Positions 18,220-27,264 of a stretch of DNA of 64,000 nucleotides are shown piece after piece. Where the stretch lies: contig CAZIFQ010000011.1 in the NCBI GenBank assembly GCA_964538375.1, forward strand, positions 1 through 64,000, written 5' to 3'. Made by a program: the position numbers and the translations under genes. Origin of the DNA: JAUUZQ01 sp964538375 (lineage in GTDB: Bacteria > Bacteroidota > Bacteroidia > Bacteroidales > GCA-2748055). The notes beneath the pieces are model-generated. The model worked only from the letters and a program-made list of their open reading frames with translations. It searched no databases and had not been told where the DNA came from. How positions within the stretch are numbered: position 1 is the first letter of the stretch; each line of letters starts with the position of its first letter.

Positions 18220-19052
18220 AGAACATAGATAAAATCATCAAATATCTTTCCGGTGAATTGTCACCTGGCGAAAGTGAGCTTTTCATGAAAGAGGTCACAG
18301 AGAGTCCTGAACTCAAAGGTGAGCTTGATTCTGTGTCAGCAATATGGAAAGAAATAAGTAAACAGCTGAAGCTTCAGGATGGTCCCGAATCGTCAGACAG
18401 GGAGCAGCTGATTGCAGAAATTCTTGCCGAACACGATGTTCGTAATTATGGTAAGAAAAAGGCAACAAAAAAAGAAATCGCTTTTAAAGCGAACTTGCAG
18501 CAAACCATGCGAGAAGCTCAGAAAGTTGAAAAACCGAAAAGAAGTATATCTCGCAGGGCATACTCCTTGATTACCTTAGTGGCTGCTGCAGCAAGCATTG
18601 CACTGGTATTCATTTTGAATCCCCCATCCGATCTCAATGAATTAACTGATTCATACTATCATCCCGCTTCAGAACCAGTTTTTGAAACTATTAACAGCGC
18701 CTCCAGAAGTGGAATGTCTTCTGCAATGGCCCTGTTTGAGCAAGGGAGTTATAAAGAATCAATAGCTATTGCAAAGACAGAAATGGAAAAGTATCCTGAA
18801 ATTATTGAGATACAATTGCTATACTCGCTTGCATGTTTTGAATCAGGTGATCTTGTTCTTGCGGAATCCGAATTGTTGGAGATAACACTTCTTCAGCAAA
18901 GCAATTTTTATGAGATTGCAAATTGGTACCTGGCATTGATTTATTTAAAGTCTGATATGAATCAAGAGGCAACTGATTTGCTCCTTGAGATAGTAAAAGA
19001 GAAAGGAAAGTATTCAAAGGGAGCAAAGATGTTGTTGAGGAAGATGGATTGA
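18216..19052 (+). CDS. Membrane anti-sigma-like protein with TPR-like periplasmic domain
   Basis: A 278-residue protein. The N-terminal part (IIKYLSGELSPGESELF) is like the start of FecR/anti-sigma regulators. One membrane helix lies at about residues 113-132 (SLITLVAAAASIALVFIL). The C-terminal part (about 160-278) has helical repeats of TPR type (ALFEQGSYKESIAIAKTEM). No HXXXCXXC zinc motif was seen. It overlaps the sigma gene by four bases and is probably its inhibitor; the TPR part may sense a partner outside the membrane. Confidence 0.75.
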   Translation: MKNIDKIIKYLSGELSPGESELFMKEVTESPELKGELDSVSAIWKEISKQLKLQDGPESSDREQLIAEILAEHDVRNYGKKKATKKEIAFKANLQQTMREAQKVEKPKRSISRRAYSLITLVAAAASIALVFILNPPSDLNELTDSYYHPASEPVFETINSASRSGMSSAMALFEQGSYKESIAIAKTEMEKYPEIIEIQLLYSLACFESGDLVLAESELLEITLLQQSNFYEIANWYLALIYLKSDMNQEATDLLLEIVKEKGKYSKGAKMLLRKMD

Positions 19053-19199
19053 AGGAACAAAGCATGGCCATACAGTAGCCCACTCTCAACGCTAGTCACT
19101 CTAGCTCACGCAGGTCGCTCAAGTGACCTTCCCTGGTTAATAACATCTCTCAACATATTGTTAAATATTTCCTATTTTTAAGCCACTAAGCTGGATAAT

Positions 19200-21386
19200 A
19201 TGTCAACATTCCCTTTTTACAGACAGATGGATGCCATGGATTGTGGCCCTACATGCCTTCGCATGGTTGCAAAATACTATGGAAAACATTTTACATTACA
19301 AACGCTACGTGAAAGAGCCCACCTGGCACGAGACGGAGTCTCAATGCTCGGGATTGCCGATGCCGCAGAGTCTATTGGGATAAAAACCATGGGGGCTGCC
19401 CTGTCGTGGGACAAGCTAAAAGAAGAAGCACCTGTTCCTTTTATTGCACATTGGAAGCAACAACATTTCGTCGTGGTCTATAAAATCAAAAAAGACAAGG
19501 TGTATGTTGCAGATCCTGCTTTCGGATTGGTAACTTATTCAAAGGATGAATTTTTAAAGGGTTGGTTAAGCACAAAAAAGGATGAAGAGAATAAAGGTTC
19601 TGTTTTGCTGCTGCAACCCTCTGCAGATTTTTTTAAACAAGATCCTGAGGAGAAGAATGGTAAAGGAATACGCTTCCTGTTAAAATATCTCGTTCCACAC
19701 AGAAAGCTTGCTATACAATTGATCATTGGTGTTGTCATTGGCAGTATCATACAATTGATCATGCCTTTCCTGTTCCAGGGAATAGTCGATTTTGGTATCA
19801 GTAATAATGATCCCGGATTTATCTACCTTATCCTGATATTCCAGTTCGTGCTGATCATAAGTTACATGGGAGTGGAATTTATCAGGAGATGGATACTCCT
19901 TCACATCAGTACCCGAATCAATATCTCCCTTATATCAGATTTCCTGGTGAAACTGATGAAACTGCCTGTTGGATTCTTTGACTCAAGGCATACAGGGGAT
20001 ATTTTACAGCGTATCGGTGATCACAAACGCGTAGAATCATTTATCACCACCTCTTCGCTCTCAATCATCTTTTCCATCTTCACCTTTGTAATGTTCACCA
20101 TTGTACTGGCCATCTTCAGCTTGAAGATTCTGATCATCTTCCTTCTTGGTTCAGCCATTTACTTTTTATGGGTGTATATGTTCATGAAAAAAAGAAGGGA
20201 GCTTGATCATAAGCGCTTCGGAAAGATGTCTGAAGATCAGAGCAAACAGATCCAGATTATTAATGGAATACAGGAAATTAAAATAAACAACGCTGAACGA
20301 TCTAAGCGATGGGAGTGGGAATATATCCAGGCCAGCTTGTTTCGTATCAATATCAAAGGACTGAGCATTAGTCAGTACCAGGAAGCTGGTGGCACCCTTG
20401 TTAACGAATTGAAGAACATGCTTATAACTGTTGTTGCAGCCCTGGCAGTTATCAACGGCTCAATGACACTCGGTATGTTGCTGGCCGTTAGCTATATACT
20501 TGGTCAGCTAAACGGTCCACTGAAGCAGATGATCAACTTCATGCACAGGGCCCAGGACGCAAGATTAAGTCTTGAGCGTCTGAGAGAGATACATGAAACA
20601 AAGGATGAGACTGAAAAGGAAACAGGACTTGAAGTGCTTCCGGAGGGCTCATTGATCGCTGCAAAAGATCTTACTTTTTCCTATGCTGGTTCACACAGCA
20701 GAAATGTACTTGAGAATATTGATCTTCAGCTTAAACCCAATACAGTTACTGCAGTGGTTGGGATGAGTGGAAGTGGAAAAACAACATTGGTAAAACTGCT
20801 CCTCGGTTTTTACGCTCCTGGTGCAGGGGAGATTCGTATTGGTGACCAGAGCATCAATCACATTTCTTCCGGTTTCTGGAGAGACCATTGTGGTGTAGTA
20901 ATGCAGGATGGATTTATCTTTTCCGACAGCGTGGCAAGAAACATTGCCCTGGGTCAGGAGGAGATTGACATAGAAAGATTAATGAAAGCGTCAAAGACGG
21001 CCTGTATTGACAGCTTTATTGATATGTTACCCCTTGGTTACAATACAGTAATCGGACAGCAGGGATTGTCTCTCAGTGGAGGCGAAAAACAAAGAATTCT
21101 GATAGCCAGGGCTGTCTACAAAAACCCAAACTACCTCTTCCTTGATGAAGGAACCAGTTCACTGGATGCCAACAACGAAAAAGAGATCATGGATAACCTT
21201 AAAGGTGTTTTCAAAGGAAAAACCGTACTTATTGTAGCACATCGGCTTAGTACCGTTAAGAACGCAGATCAAATCATTGTTCTTGAGAAAGGTAAGATTG
21301 TGGAACAAGGGAATCATTCAACACTGACCAAGCTAAAGGGAAATTATTACACGCTGATTAAGAATCAGCTGGAAATGGGACAGTAA
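19200..21386 (+). CDS. Peptidase-containing ABC exporter (C39 family, bacteriocin/double-glycine type)
   Basis: A 728-residue protein with three parts in order: an N-terminal C39 peptidase (catalytic Cys 15 in DCGPTCL, His in HFVVVY), a six-helix ABC transmembrane domain (about 155-440), and an ABC ATPase with Walker A GMSGSGKTT, signature LSGGEKQR, Walker B FLDEGTSSLD and H loop AHRLS. Such exporters cut double-glycine leaders and export peptides. No leader peptide gene, HlyD-like adaptor or maturation enzyme is adjacent. It stands alone after the sigma/anti-sigma pair with a 147-base gap. Confidence 0.92.
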   Translation: MSTFPFYRQMDAMDCGPTCLRMVAKYYGKHFTLQTLRERAHLARDGVSMLGIADAAESIGIKTMGAALSWDKLKEEAPVPFIAHWKQQHFVVVYKIKKDKVYVADPAFGLVTYSKDEFLKGWLSTKKDEENKGSVLLLQPSADFFKQDPEEKNGKGIRFLLKYLVPHRKLAIQLIIGVVIGSIIQLIMPFLFQGIVDFGISNNDPGFIYLILIFQFVLIISYMGVEFIRRWILLHISTRINISLISDFLVKLMKLPVGFFDSRHTGDILQRIGDHKRVESFITTSSLSIIFSIFTFVMFTIVLAIFSLKILIIFLLGSAIYFLWVYMFMKKRRELDHKRFGKMSEDQSKQIQIINGIQEIKINNAERSKRWEWEYIQASLFRINIKGLSISQYQEAGGTLVNELKNMLITVVAALAVINGSMTLGMLLAVSYILGQLNGPLKQMINFMHRAQDARLSLERLREIHETKDETEKETGLEVLPEGSLIAAKDLTFSYAGSHSRNVLENIDLQLKPNTVTAVVGMSGSGKTTLVKLLLGFYAPGAGEIRIGDQSINHISSGFWRDHCGVVMQDGFIFSDSVARNIALGQEEIDIERLMKASKTACIDSFIDMLPLGYNTVIGQQGLSLSGGEKQRILIARAVYKNPNYLFLDEGTSSLDANNEKEIMDNLKGVFKGKTVLIVAHRLSTVKNADQIIVLEKGKIVEQGNHSTLTKLKGNYYTLIKNQLEMGQ

Positions 21387-21425
21387 AGGAAAAAGAACCA
21401 GGAAAAAAAGGGAAAGTGTAAATCC

Positions 21426-21462
21426 TACTTTTTACTTTATACTTTTTACTTTATACTTTATA
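21426..21462. repeat. Tandem TACTTTTTACTTTA low-complexity repeat
   Basis: Two to three copies of a TACTTTTTACTTTATA-like unit lie between the convergent exporter and PorP genes and reach into the PorP stop. Purine-rich AGGAAAAAG runs lie just before them. The region may end transcription from both sides, but it forms no clean stem. Confidence 0.45.
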
Positions 21463-22465
21463 TATCATAATTTCTTTCGCTCTGCTTGAACCACCTGAAC
21501 CTCCGGGTACTATTCTCTCCCAGTCTCAGGCCAATGATCACCTCATGTGATCCTGCTGAATAAGATCTGACCAGTCCCATGTCTATGTCGTAAGCATACC
21601 CAAGGAAGAACCTGTCAATCCTCCCTCCCAACATTACTACTATAGAATTATTTGATCGATATGAGATTCCTGCCCAGTAATTCTCCATAAAAAAAGCCCT
21701 GGCATTTAAATCCATGGAGAAGTTAGTTCGTGTACCCTGCAAGAGCACTGATGGTTCCAGGGCAAATTTGCTGCTTATATCAAATTTATAACCAGCAATA
21801 AGATTATACTTTCTTTGCGTCCTGTAATCGATGCTTATTTCCTTACCAATCTTTAAGCTGGATCCCAGTATATCTGTCATAGTAAGCCCACCATAAATAT
21901 CTCCATTGGTGATAAATACGCCGACACTGGCATCCGGAACAAAAAATGATTTTCTGCTAACTGACAGCAATGGGTCGCCCAGATTAGCATAGAGCGATTC
22001 GCTGTCGTCTATCTTAAACTGGTAACCCAGGATGCTCAATCCCCCGGATAACTGCCATAAATTTGAGATATTCACATGATAAGCATAGGTACCCTGGAAG
22101 CCCGTCCTGGTTACAATCCCATTCCTGTCAGTAAAAATTGACCCTCCAATTCCAACGCGTCCTGAACGGCTCTTCTTTTTGTTCTTTTTCCTCAGGTTTA
22201 AGCGCTTTAATATATAGCTGTCGTCGATAAGTCGCGATTGCGCCGACAAAGCAAAAGTTTGGGGGGGATTTTCAAATCCGACATACTGCTGCCTTGAAAT
22301 AAGGTTTATAGAAGTTATTCCATTTGCTCCTGCAATAGCCGGATTCACTAAGAATTTGTCCAGCATATACTGACTATAAAAAGGATGTTGCTGTCCCAAC
22401 AATGAGACAAGTCCCATCGAAAGCAATACTATAGTGGTTAGAATATGCGTGCGTGCTTTTGTCAT
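21458..22465 (-). CDS. PorP/SprF family type IX secretion outer-membrane protein (second copy)
   Basis: A 335-residue protein with a signal peptide (ending near SLLGQQ) and the family signature PFYSQYMLDKFLVNPAIAGANG. The body is beta-rich with an RRKKN-type basic insertion near residues 85-105, also seen in the copy at 2136. It overlaps the upstream adhesin gene by one base (TAATG), so translation is coupled. It is a clear paralogue of the first copy and the likely outer-membrane partner of the type B cargo encoded just before it. Confidence 0.92.
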   Translation of the reverse strand: MTKARTHILTTIVLLSMGLVSLLGQQHPFYSQYMLDKFLVNPAIAGANGITSINLISRQQYVGFENPPQTFALSAQSRLIDDSYILKRLNLRKKNKKKSRSGRVGIGGSIFTDRNGIVTRTGFQGTYAYHVNISNLWQLSGGLSILGYQFKIDDSESLYANLGDPLLSVSRKSFFVPDASVGVFITNGDIYGGLTMTDILGSSLKIGKEISIDYRTQRKYNLIAGYKFDISSKFALEPSVLLQGTRTNFSMDLNARAFFMENYWAGISYRSNNSIVVMLGGRIDRFFLGYAYDIDMGLVRSYSAGSHEVIIGLRLGENSTRRFRWFKQSERNYDI

Positions 22466-25400
22466 TATCTAATTATCGTAATATTTCCAACAATCCGATC
22501 CGATCCATTGTTCAGATCAATTATATAGTGATAGGATTCCATTGGCAGTTCCTTTCCATTGAAAGTTCCGTCAAAGTAATCATCATGTCCTTCTGAATAA
22601 AATACCCTTTTCCCCCACCTGTCGAATACCTCAATTACAACTCCGGTATAAACTTCCATTCCCTCAATTAGCCAGTAATCGTTATATGAATCTCCGTTTG
22701 GAGTTATCACCTCAGGTATCTCAAAACATACTTCATTTATATATGTCACATCAACACTTCCCTCAACAGAACAATTATTGGCATCATACACTGTGTAGTT
22801 ATAAGGCCCGGGTCCCAGATTGTCAAAATAGAAATCAGTACTTCCATCATCCCAAACAACAGAGTAAGGGAAGATTCCTCCTTCAACCATAAGATCAATT
22901 GCCCCATCCACAAAATCGGGACAATATGAAGGTGTGATCGCAGCATCAACAGTAATCATATCCGGCTCATCAATAGTTAGCTCCAGTTCATTGGTACAAC
23001 TGTTTTGATCCAGAACCGTCACGGTATACGTTCCGGCTGTGACATTGCTAAGCAAATTGTCACTGCCACCTGCAGTACTCCACGTATAAGCATATGGAGA
23101 AGTGCCACCTGCAGCACTCACCTGTGCCTCACCGTTATCATCACCATTGCAAAGTGGCTCTGTGGTTGATACCAGGATCAAAGTTGGCAGTTCATCCACT
23201 TGAATTGCTATTTCATCGGATGGAAGACTTGTATGTCCGTCTCCATCGGTAACAATCAAGGTAATGCTAATTGAACTTGTTATGGTAATTTCCTTACCAG
23301 AATTACCATTTGACCATGTATAGAGCGTAAATCCTTCAGGACCAGTTAAAGTTACTTCACCACCTTCACAAAACTGAAGCGGTCCGGTAACAGTAAGCTC
23401 TGGTGCTGGCAGGAAATCACTCACCACTACCGTAACTACATCTGAGGATTCACTGGAACAGCCAAAAGCATTGTCAACAATCACGGAATAATCTCCGCTT
23501 GTTGTTACCACAATATCCTGGGTAAGCTCTCCATCCGGACTCCACAGGTAAGCATCTGAAGCTGGTGCCGAGAGTGTTACACTTTCTCCCGTAATGAAGT
23601 TTAGGGGTCCATCTGCACTTATTACCGGCTTCAGCGGTATTCCATGTACGATAACATCAATTTTATTGGATGTATCGCTTCTACATCCATAAGCATCCTC
23701 CCCAACTACTGAATATGTTCCATTGGATACAATGTTATTTGTTTGTCCTGATCCTCCGTCTGACCAAATATAGACTGCATAACCGGCATTAGCTTCCAGA
23801 TCAACAGATTCGCCTTCACAGAAACTGGCACTACCGTTAATAGTTACAACTGGTGCTGCCGGTGCGGGTATAACAGTCACCCGAATAGTATCACTTCTTG
23901 ATTGTCCAAAGCCATCTGTTACTTCAACCGTATAAAGGGTTGAAGAAGCAGGATTAGCTGTTACGGTATCATTGTCTGCTACATCCAGACTTCCGGCAGG
24001 ACTCCATGCATACGTAAAAGGACCTGTACCAAGGGCTTTAGCCATAAGGGTTGATGTCTCACATTCACCAATAATTGAATCAGTAATATAGGAGGCCTCA
24101 ACACCCAGATCATTGTTTAATATGGTATGACGGTTTGTTGAATAGGTCCCTATTGATATTCCGGCAGTAGATGAGGTGATCTCGATATCAAAGAACTCAT
24201 CCGGAATTTCAGGAATAGTATCTTCCAAAATCAATGGAACAATTTCTCCTGTCTTCAATCCTGGATTTATAGTAATGGTAGAAGCCAGCAAGGAATAGTC
24301 AGTTCCCTGGACTGCTGTTCCGCCAGATACTGAATAGTCAACTTCTACTGCTGTTGAGATGGCATAATTCAGTTGAAACTCAATGCCTGGATTAGCCACC
24401 GACTCCAATTCCTCGCTTACATTAGAGGTAAATGAAAGTATGGGTCGCACGGCTGCAACAGCCAGGTAATCTCCATCGTTAACTGTCACGTTATTAATTA
24501 CCAATTCTGAACCAATCTGAAACGGTCCGAATGCCTCTGCACCGCTTGAGAAATCACCATCATCGTCGATATAAATATTGTAGGCCACAAAATCAGCAGG
24601 AAGAGCTGGTAGCGCTGATTTCTTCATGCTCATTGATACTGTTCCAGGCGTGCCTTCAATATCTATTCTCCATTTTCTGTCAAGTCGAACAATATTAGTA
24701 TCTCCCACAGGTACGTTGGCTGAACTCCATGTAGTGAAGTCTCCGTCATCATGACCGAAGAGTAAAAATTCATAGTCTTCAAGGTCATCTGCACCACTAA
24801 TAGCAAGTATGCCAGCTGATTCGGCCTTTGTGTGTGTATTATCGACATCCACCCGACCTATCCCGGCAACATCGTAATAATAGGTGCTTGTCCAATCATA
24901 ATAATCGTTAGAATCAAGTGCAATATCAAACTTCGCAGCCAGGTAGTTGTTGACGATAATTTTCTGAGCTTCATTAAGCGATTTTCTATATTGTATTAAC
25001 TCTGATACATTCCCGAGAAACGGATCAGCACCATCCCAGGAAGATCCTAGCTGTATCGATCCATCTGACTCCAGTGGTACTTCGGCATCTACGGTCATAG
25101 ATAAACCATTTAACTCGAGAAAATGATGCTGAGGGTTAGTTTCATGACTGGCATGAAAGATATAATATTCTGAATCTGTCAATGCCGGTCCATACTTATC
25201 AGTAGTTGTAAAACTGAAATATCTTTGGTCACTGTGTTTTGAAATAGAAGCGGTCTTGTTAATGTTTTCATCACCTATAGAGAGCAAGGTCTGTCTTGCT
25301 CCTCCAACAAAAGATGCGGCAGCAAACCAGTGAAGTGGTGCATCGCCTGAACCTGATTCCAGTTCAAATAAATCATCATTAAAGCTCAAACCACCATAAT

Positions 25401-26478
25401 CCCGGATAAGATTCTGTGCATACAGTGGCTGAAGAGAGGATGTTGACTGTACAAGGTGATTGCCGTTACCTGATTGATCTGTCCATGTTTCAACTTCTTC
25501 ATTGTTTCCGGCAGCGAAGCCTGATGTATTAAGAATTCCGATTTCCGGTTTAAACCAAAAATCAATACTTACTGAATCTCCTACCCCACCCGGACCAGTA
25601 AATCCGGTTACAGGAGCTGATGGATCACTTGCACAAATCCCAAAAAGCCCGCTCTTTGCCTGTTCTCCAAACACCCGGATATACAAGATCTCTCCCGGAG
25701 GCCTGGAGAGGATCACAGATGGCATAACTCCCTCATCATCTACACAGGCAATCCGCTCACCGTCTTCTATTGTACTATTCGTGCTGCTATAAATATCCAG
25801 GATTGCATAAGTAAGTGTACCTGCGAAGGTCTCAATCTTCACAATTCCTGTTGCAGGAACAATAAGCTTAAACCAAACATCTCCTCCGAAATAAGTTTTA
25901 CATGGAGGACTCTCCAGGCCAGTGCTATTGTATGCACCCTTATTAGTATAATAGCCAGGTGAACATACATTTCCAACTATAAGTTCCTCAGCATCAACGG
26001 GATCATTATTAAAGGGAGCAGGAACAGCATAAATTTCTGCTACCCATCCTGAATCAATATCCCCATCACTATCCGAATGGAATCCAAAATTTATACAGGT
26101 ACTCTGCGAAGTAAAGCTAAACTCAGGAGTATCGTTGTAATAGACTACATAATCCGCCGAAGGGGGGTAACTCACCAACATATAATCGTATAAAGCATGC
26201 TCTCCTCCGCTAGGAAGAGGACCACCATAATGAGTAGCAAAATTTGAAAAATCAAGTGTGATCGGATTTCCATTCTCAGAACAGAATCTCACGGTCCAAT
26301 CCTGATTCTCATGGTAGACATCATTTCCACCATCATCATAAAAATAACCACTATTGGTTTTTACTGTATCTCCATTGTTAAAACCATTATTCAACCAATA
26401 ATCGTCCGGATTTGACTGTGCGATTATCCCGGATATATATATAATGAATATAACAAATAAGCTTAATCCCTTTTTCAT
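22465..26478 (-). CDS. Large multidomain adhesin, T9SS type B cargo
   Basis: With the ATG at 26478 the protein has 1337 residues and a clean signal peptide (MKKGLSLFVIFIIY, cleavage near IIAQ). An upstream extension of the frame is unsupported. Order: a secreted N-terminal region, a LamG-like module (DQSGNGNHLVQ to YLAAKFDIAL, about residues 340-540), a Calx-beta-like module (about 690-790), several Ig/PKD-like modules (SFCEGESVDLEA and repeats), SprB-type repeats (EPLCNGDDNGEAQVSA), then the CHU_C type B sorting domain (VITPNGDSYNDYW, FDRWGKRVF). It is probably a surface adhesin or glycan-binding protein. Its stop overlaps the PorP start. Confidence 0.9.
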   Translation of the reverse strand: MKKGLSLFVIFIIYISGIIAQSNPDDYWLNNGFNNGDTVKTNSGYFYDDGGNDVYHENQDWTVRFCSENGNPITLDFSNFATHYGGPLPSGGEHALYDYMLVSYPPSADYVVYYNDTPEFSFTSQSTCINFGFHSDSDGDIDSGWVAEIYAVPAPFNNDPVDAEELIVGNVCSPGYYTNKGAYNSTGLESPPCKTYFGGDVWFKLIVPATGIVKIETFAGTLTYAILDIYSSTNSTIEDGERIACVDDEGVMPSVILSRPPGEILYIRVFGEQAKSGLFGICASDPSAPVTGFTGPGGVGDSVSIDFWFKPEIGILNTSGFAAGNNEEVETWTDQSGNGNHLVQSTSSLQPLYAQNLIRDYGGLSFNDDLFELESGSGDAPLHWFAAASFVGGARQTLLSIGDENINKTASISKHSDQRYFSFTTTDKYGPALTDSEYYIFHASHETNPQHHFLELNGLSMTVDAEVPLESDGSIQLGSSWDGADPFLGNVSELIQYRKSLNEAQKIIVNNYLAAKFDIALDSNDYYDWTSTYYYDVAGIGRVDVDNTHTKAESAGILAISGADDLEDYEFLLFGHDDGDFTTWSSANVPVGDTNIVRLDRKWRIDIEGTPGTVSMSMKKSALPALPADFVAYNIYIDDDGDFSSGAEAFGPFQIGSELVINNVTVNDGDYLAVAAVRPILSFTSNVSEELESVANPGIEFQLNYAISTAVEVDYSVSGGTAVQGTDYSLLASTITINPGLKTGEIVPLILEDTIPEIPDEFFDIEITSSTAGISIGTYSTNRHTILNNDLGVEASYITDSIIGECETSTLMAKALGTGPFTYAWSPAGSLDVADNDTVTANPASSTLYTVEVTDGFGQSRSDTIRVTVIPAPAAPVVTINGSASFCEGESVDLEANAGYAVYIWSDGGSGQTNNIVSNGTYSVVGEDAYGCRSDTSNKIDVIVHGIPLKPVISADGPLNFITGESVTLSAPASDAYLWSPDGELTQDIVVTTSGDYSVIVDNAFGCSSESSDVVTVVVSDFLPAPELTVTGPLQFCEGGEVTLTGPEGFTLYTWSNGNSGKEITITSSISITLIVTDGDGHTSLPSDEIAIQVDELPTLILVSTTEPLCNGDDNGEAQVSAAGGTSPYAYTWSTAGGSDNLLSNVTAGTYTVTVLDQNSCTNELELTIDEPDMITVDAAITPSYCPDFVDGAIDLMVEGGIFPYSVVWDDGSTDFYFDNLGPGPYNYTVYDANNCSVEGSVDVTYINEVCFEIPEVITPNGDSYNDYWLIEGMEVYTGVVIEVFDRWGKRVFYSEGHDDYFDGTFNGKELPMESYHYIIDLNNGSDRIVGNITIIR

Positions 26479-26784
26479 TTTTTCTTTCTCTATACTTAAA
26501 ACGAAATTAGCCAATAAAAGCTGAAAACAGTCAACATCATTGCAGCGAATACGAACAATTACATCAACAACTTTTGAGCAAAGACTAAATCCGATTTCAA
26601 GGTGATTTATATAGAGATAAGAATTCATTTGAAAACGTTGCACATGAAGGATTACAGAATTTATCAGTTTGACAGGCAGATAGTTTTTAATAACCAAAAT
26701 AATTGCTGGCAAAAAATATTCTGCTTAATAAATTCTAAACTTGTATTTAATTAATTTTACATTTGTGTAAATATCAGTGTGCAT
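26479..26784. other. Divergent intergenic region between adhesin and SUI1-type gene
   Basis: About 300 AT-rich bases. It should carry the promoters of both flanking genes. I see a TACATTTG box at 26758-26765 inside a palindrome, and no credible gene; the open frame on the minus strand is only the upstream extension of the adhesin gene. Confidence 0.5.
26756..26771 (+). promoter_or_regulatory. Palindrome TTTACA-TTTG-TGTAAA over a -7-like box
   Basis: A perfect inverted repeat with 6-base arms and a 4-base spacer overlaps TACATTTG, which matches the TAnnTTTG -7 consensus. It ends 13 bases before the likely ATG at 26785. It may be an operator for the SUI1-type gene. A -33 box at the right distance is not clear. 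Confidence 0.35.
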
Positions 26785-27129
26785 ATGGATAATGATTGGA
26801 AAAAAAGACTGGGCGTAGTATATTCTACTAACCAGGATTTTGATTATGAAAATGAGGGGAAATCTGGTCAGGATACACTTCATGCAAATCAACAGAATCT
26901 GTATGTCATGCTGGATAAAAAAAACCGAAAAGGGAAAGCCGTAACCCTCGTTTCCGGATTTGTTGGCAGTGAAGATAATCTTAAAGATTTAGGCAAGATA
27001 TTGAAAAGCAAATGCGGGGTTGGAGGAAGTGTTAAAGACGGTGAAATCCTACTACAAGGAGACCATAGGAAGCAGGTAGTGGAAATTTTGGGAAATGATG
27101 GGTATAAGGTAAAGATTTCGGGAGCTTAG
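26785..27129 (+). CDS. SUI1/YciH-type translation initiation factor-like protein
   Basis: With the ATG at 26785 the protein has 114 residues; a GTG at 26779 is a minor alternative. The C-terminal SUI1 (eIF1-like) fold shows KGKAVTLVSGFVGSEDNL, then KSKCGVGGSVKDGEILLQGDH, a very typical signature. Bacterial YciH proteins bind the 30S subunit and influence initiation fidelity. The N-terminal 45 residues are polar and variable. It is a single gene followed by an intergenic repeat array. Confidence 0.88.
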   Translation: MDNDWKKRLGVVYSTNQDFDYENEGKSGQDTLHANQQNLYVMLDKKNRKGKAVTLVSGFVGSEDNLKDLGKILKSKCGVGGSVKDGEILLQGDHRKQVVEILGNDGYKVKISGA

Positions 27130-27135
27130 TTGTGG

Positions 27136-27243
27136 AATGAGCCAATGAGTTAATGAGTTAATGAGCCAATGAGTTAATGGGTTAATGGGTTAATGAGCTA
27201 CCTTCTTCGCTAAAGCTACGAAGGTTGAAAAATGAGTTAATGG
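27136..27243. repeat. Minisatellite of ATGAGTTA-type 8-base units, interrupted by a hairpin
   Basis: About eight direct units of the form ATGAGTTA, ATGAGCCA and ATGGGTTA run from 27136 to 27199. A 26-base inverted element (27200-27225) follows, then one more copy of AATGAGTTAATGGG. The array lies between the SUI1-type gene and the ankyrin gene and has no coding content. Reverse-complement units occur at 12607-12635. Confidence 0.65.
27200..27225. repeat. REP-like palindromic element, copy 1
   Basis: ACCTTC and GAAGGT arms enclose a core TTCGCTAAAGCTACG. The same core (TTCGCTAAAGCTTCG) occurs in a second hairpin at 48565-48592. It sits inside the minisatellite at 27136-27243. Confidence 0.45.
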
Positions 27244-27264
27244 GAAAGGAATTTAAAATATAAT

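Noticed and set aside
26479..26712. Upstream extension of the second adhesin frame
   Set aside because: The extension has no start features, and the ATG at 26478 begins an excellent signal peptide; the longer frame is just an open stretch in AT-rich DNA.
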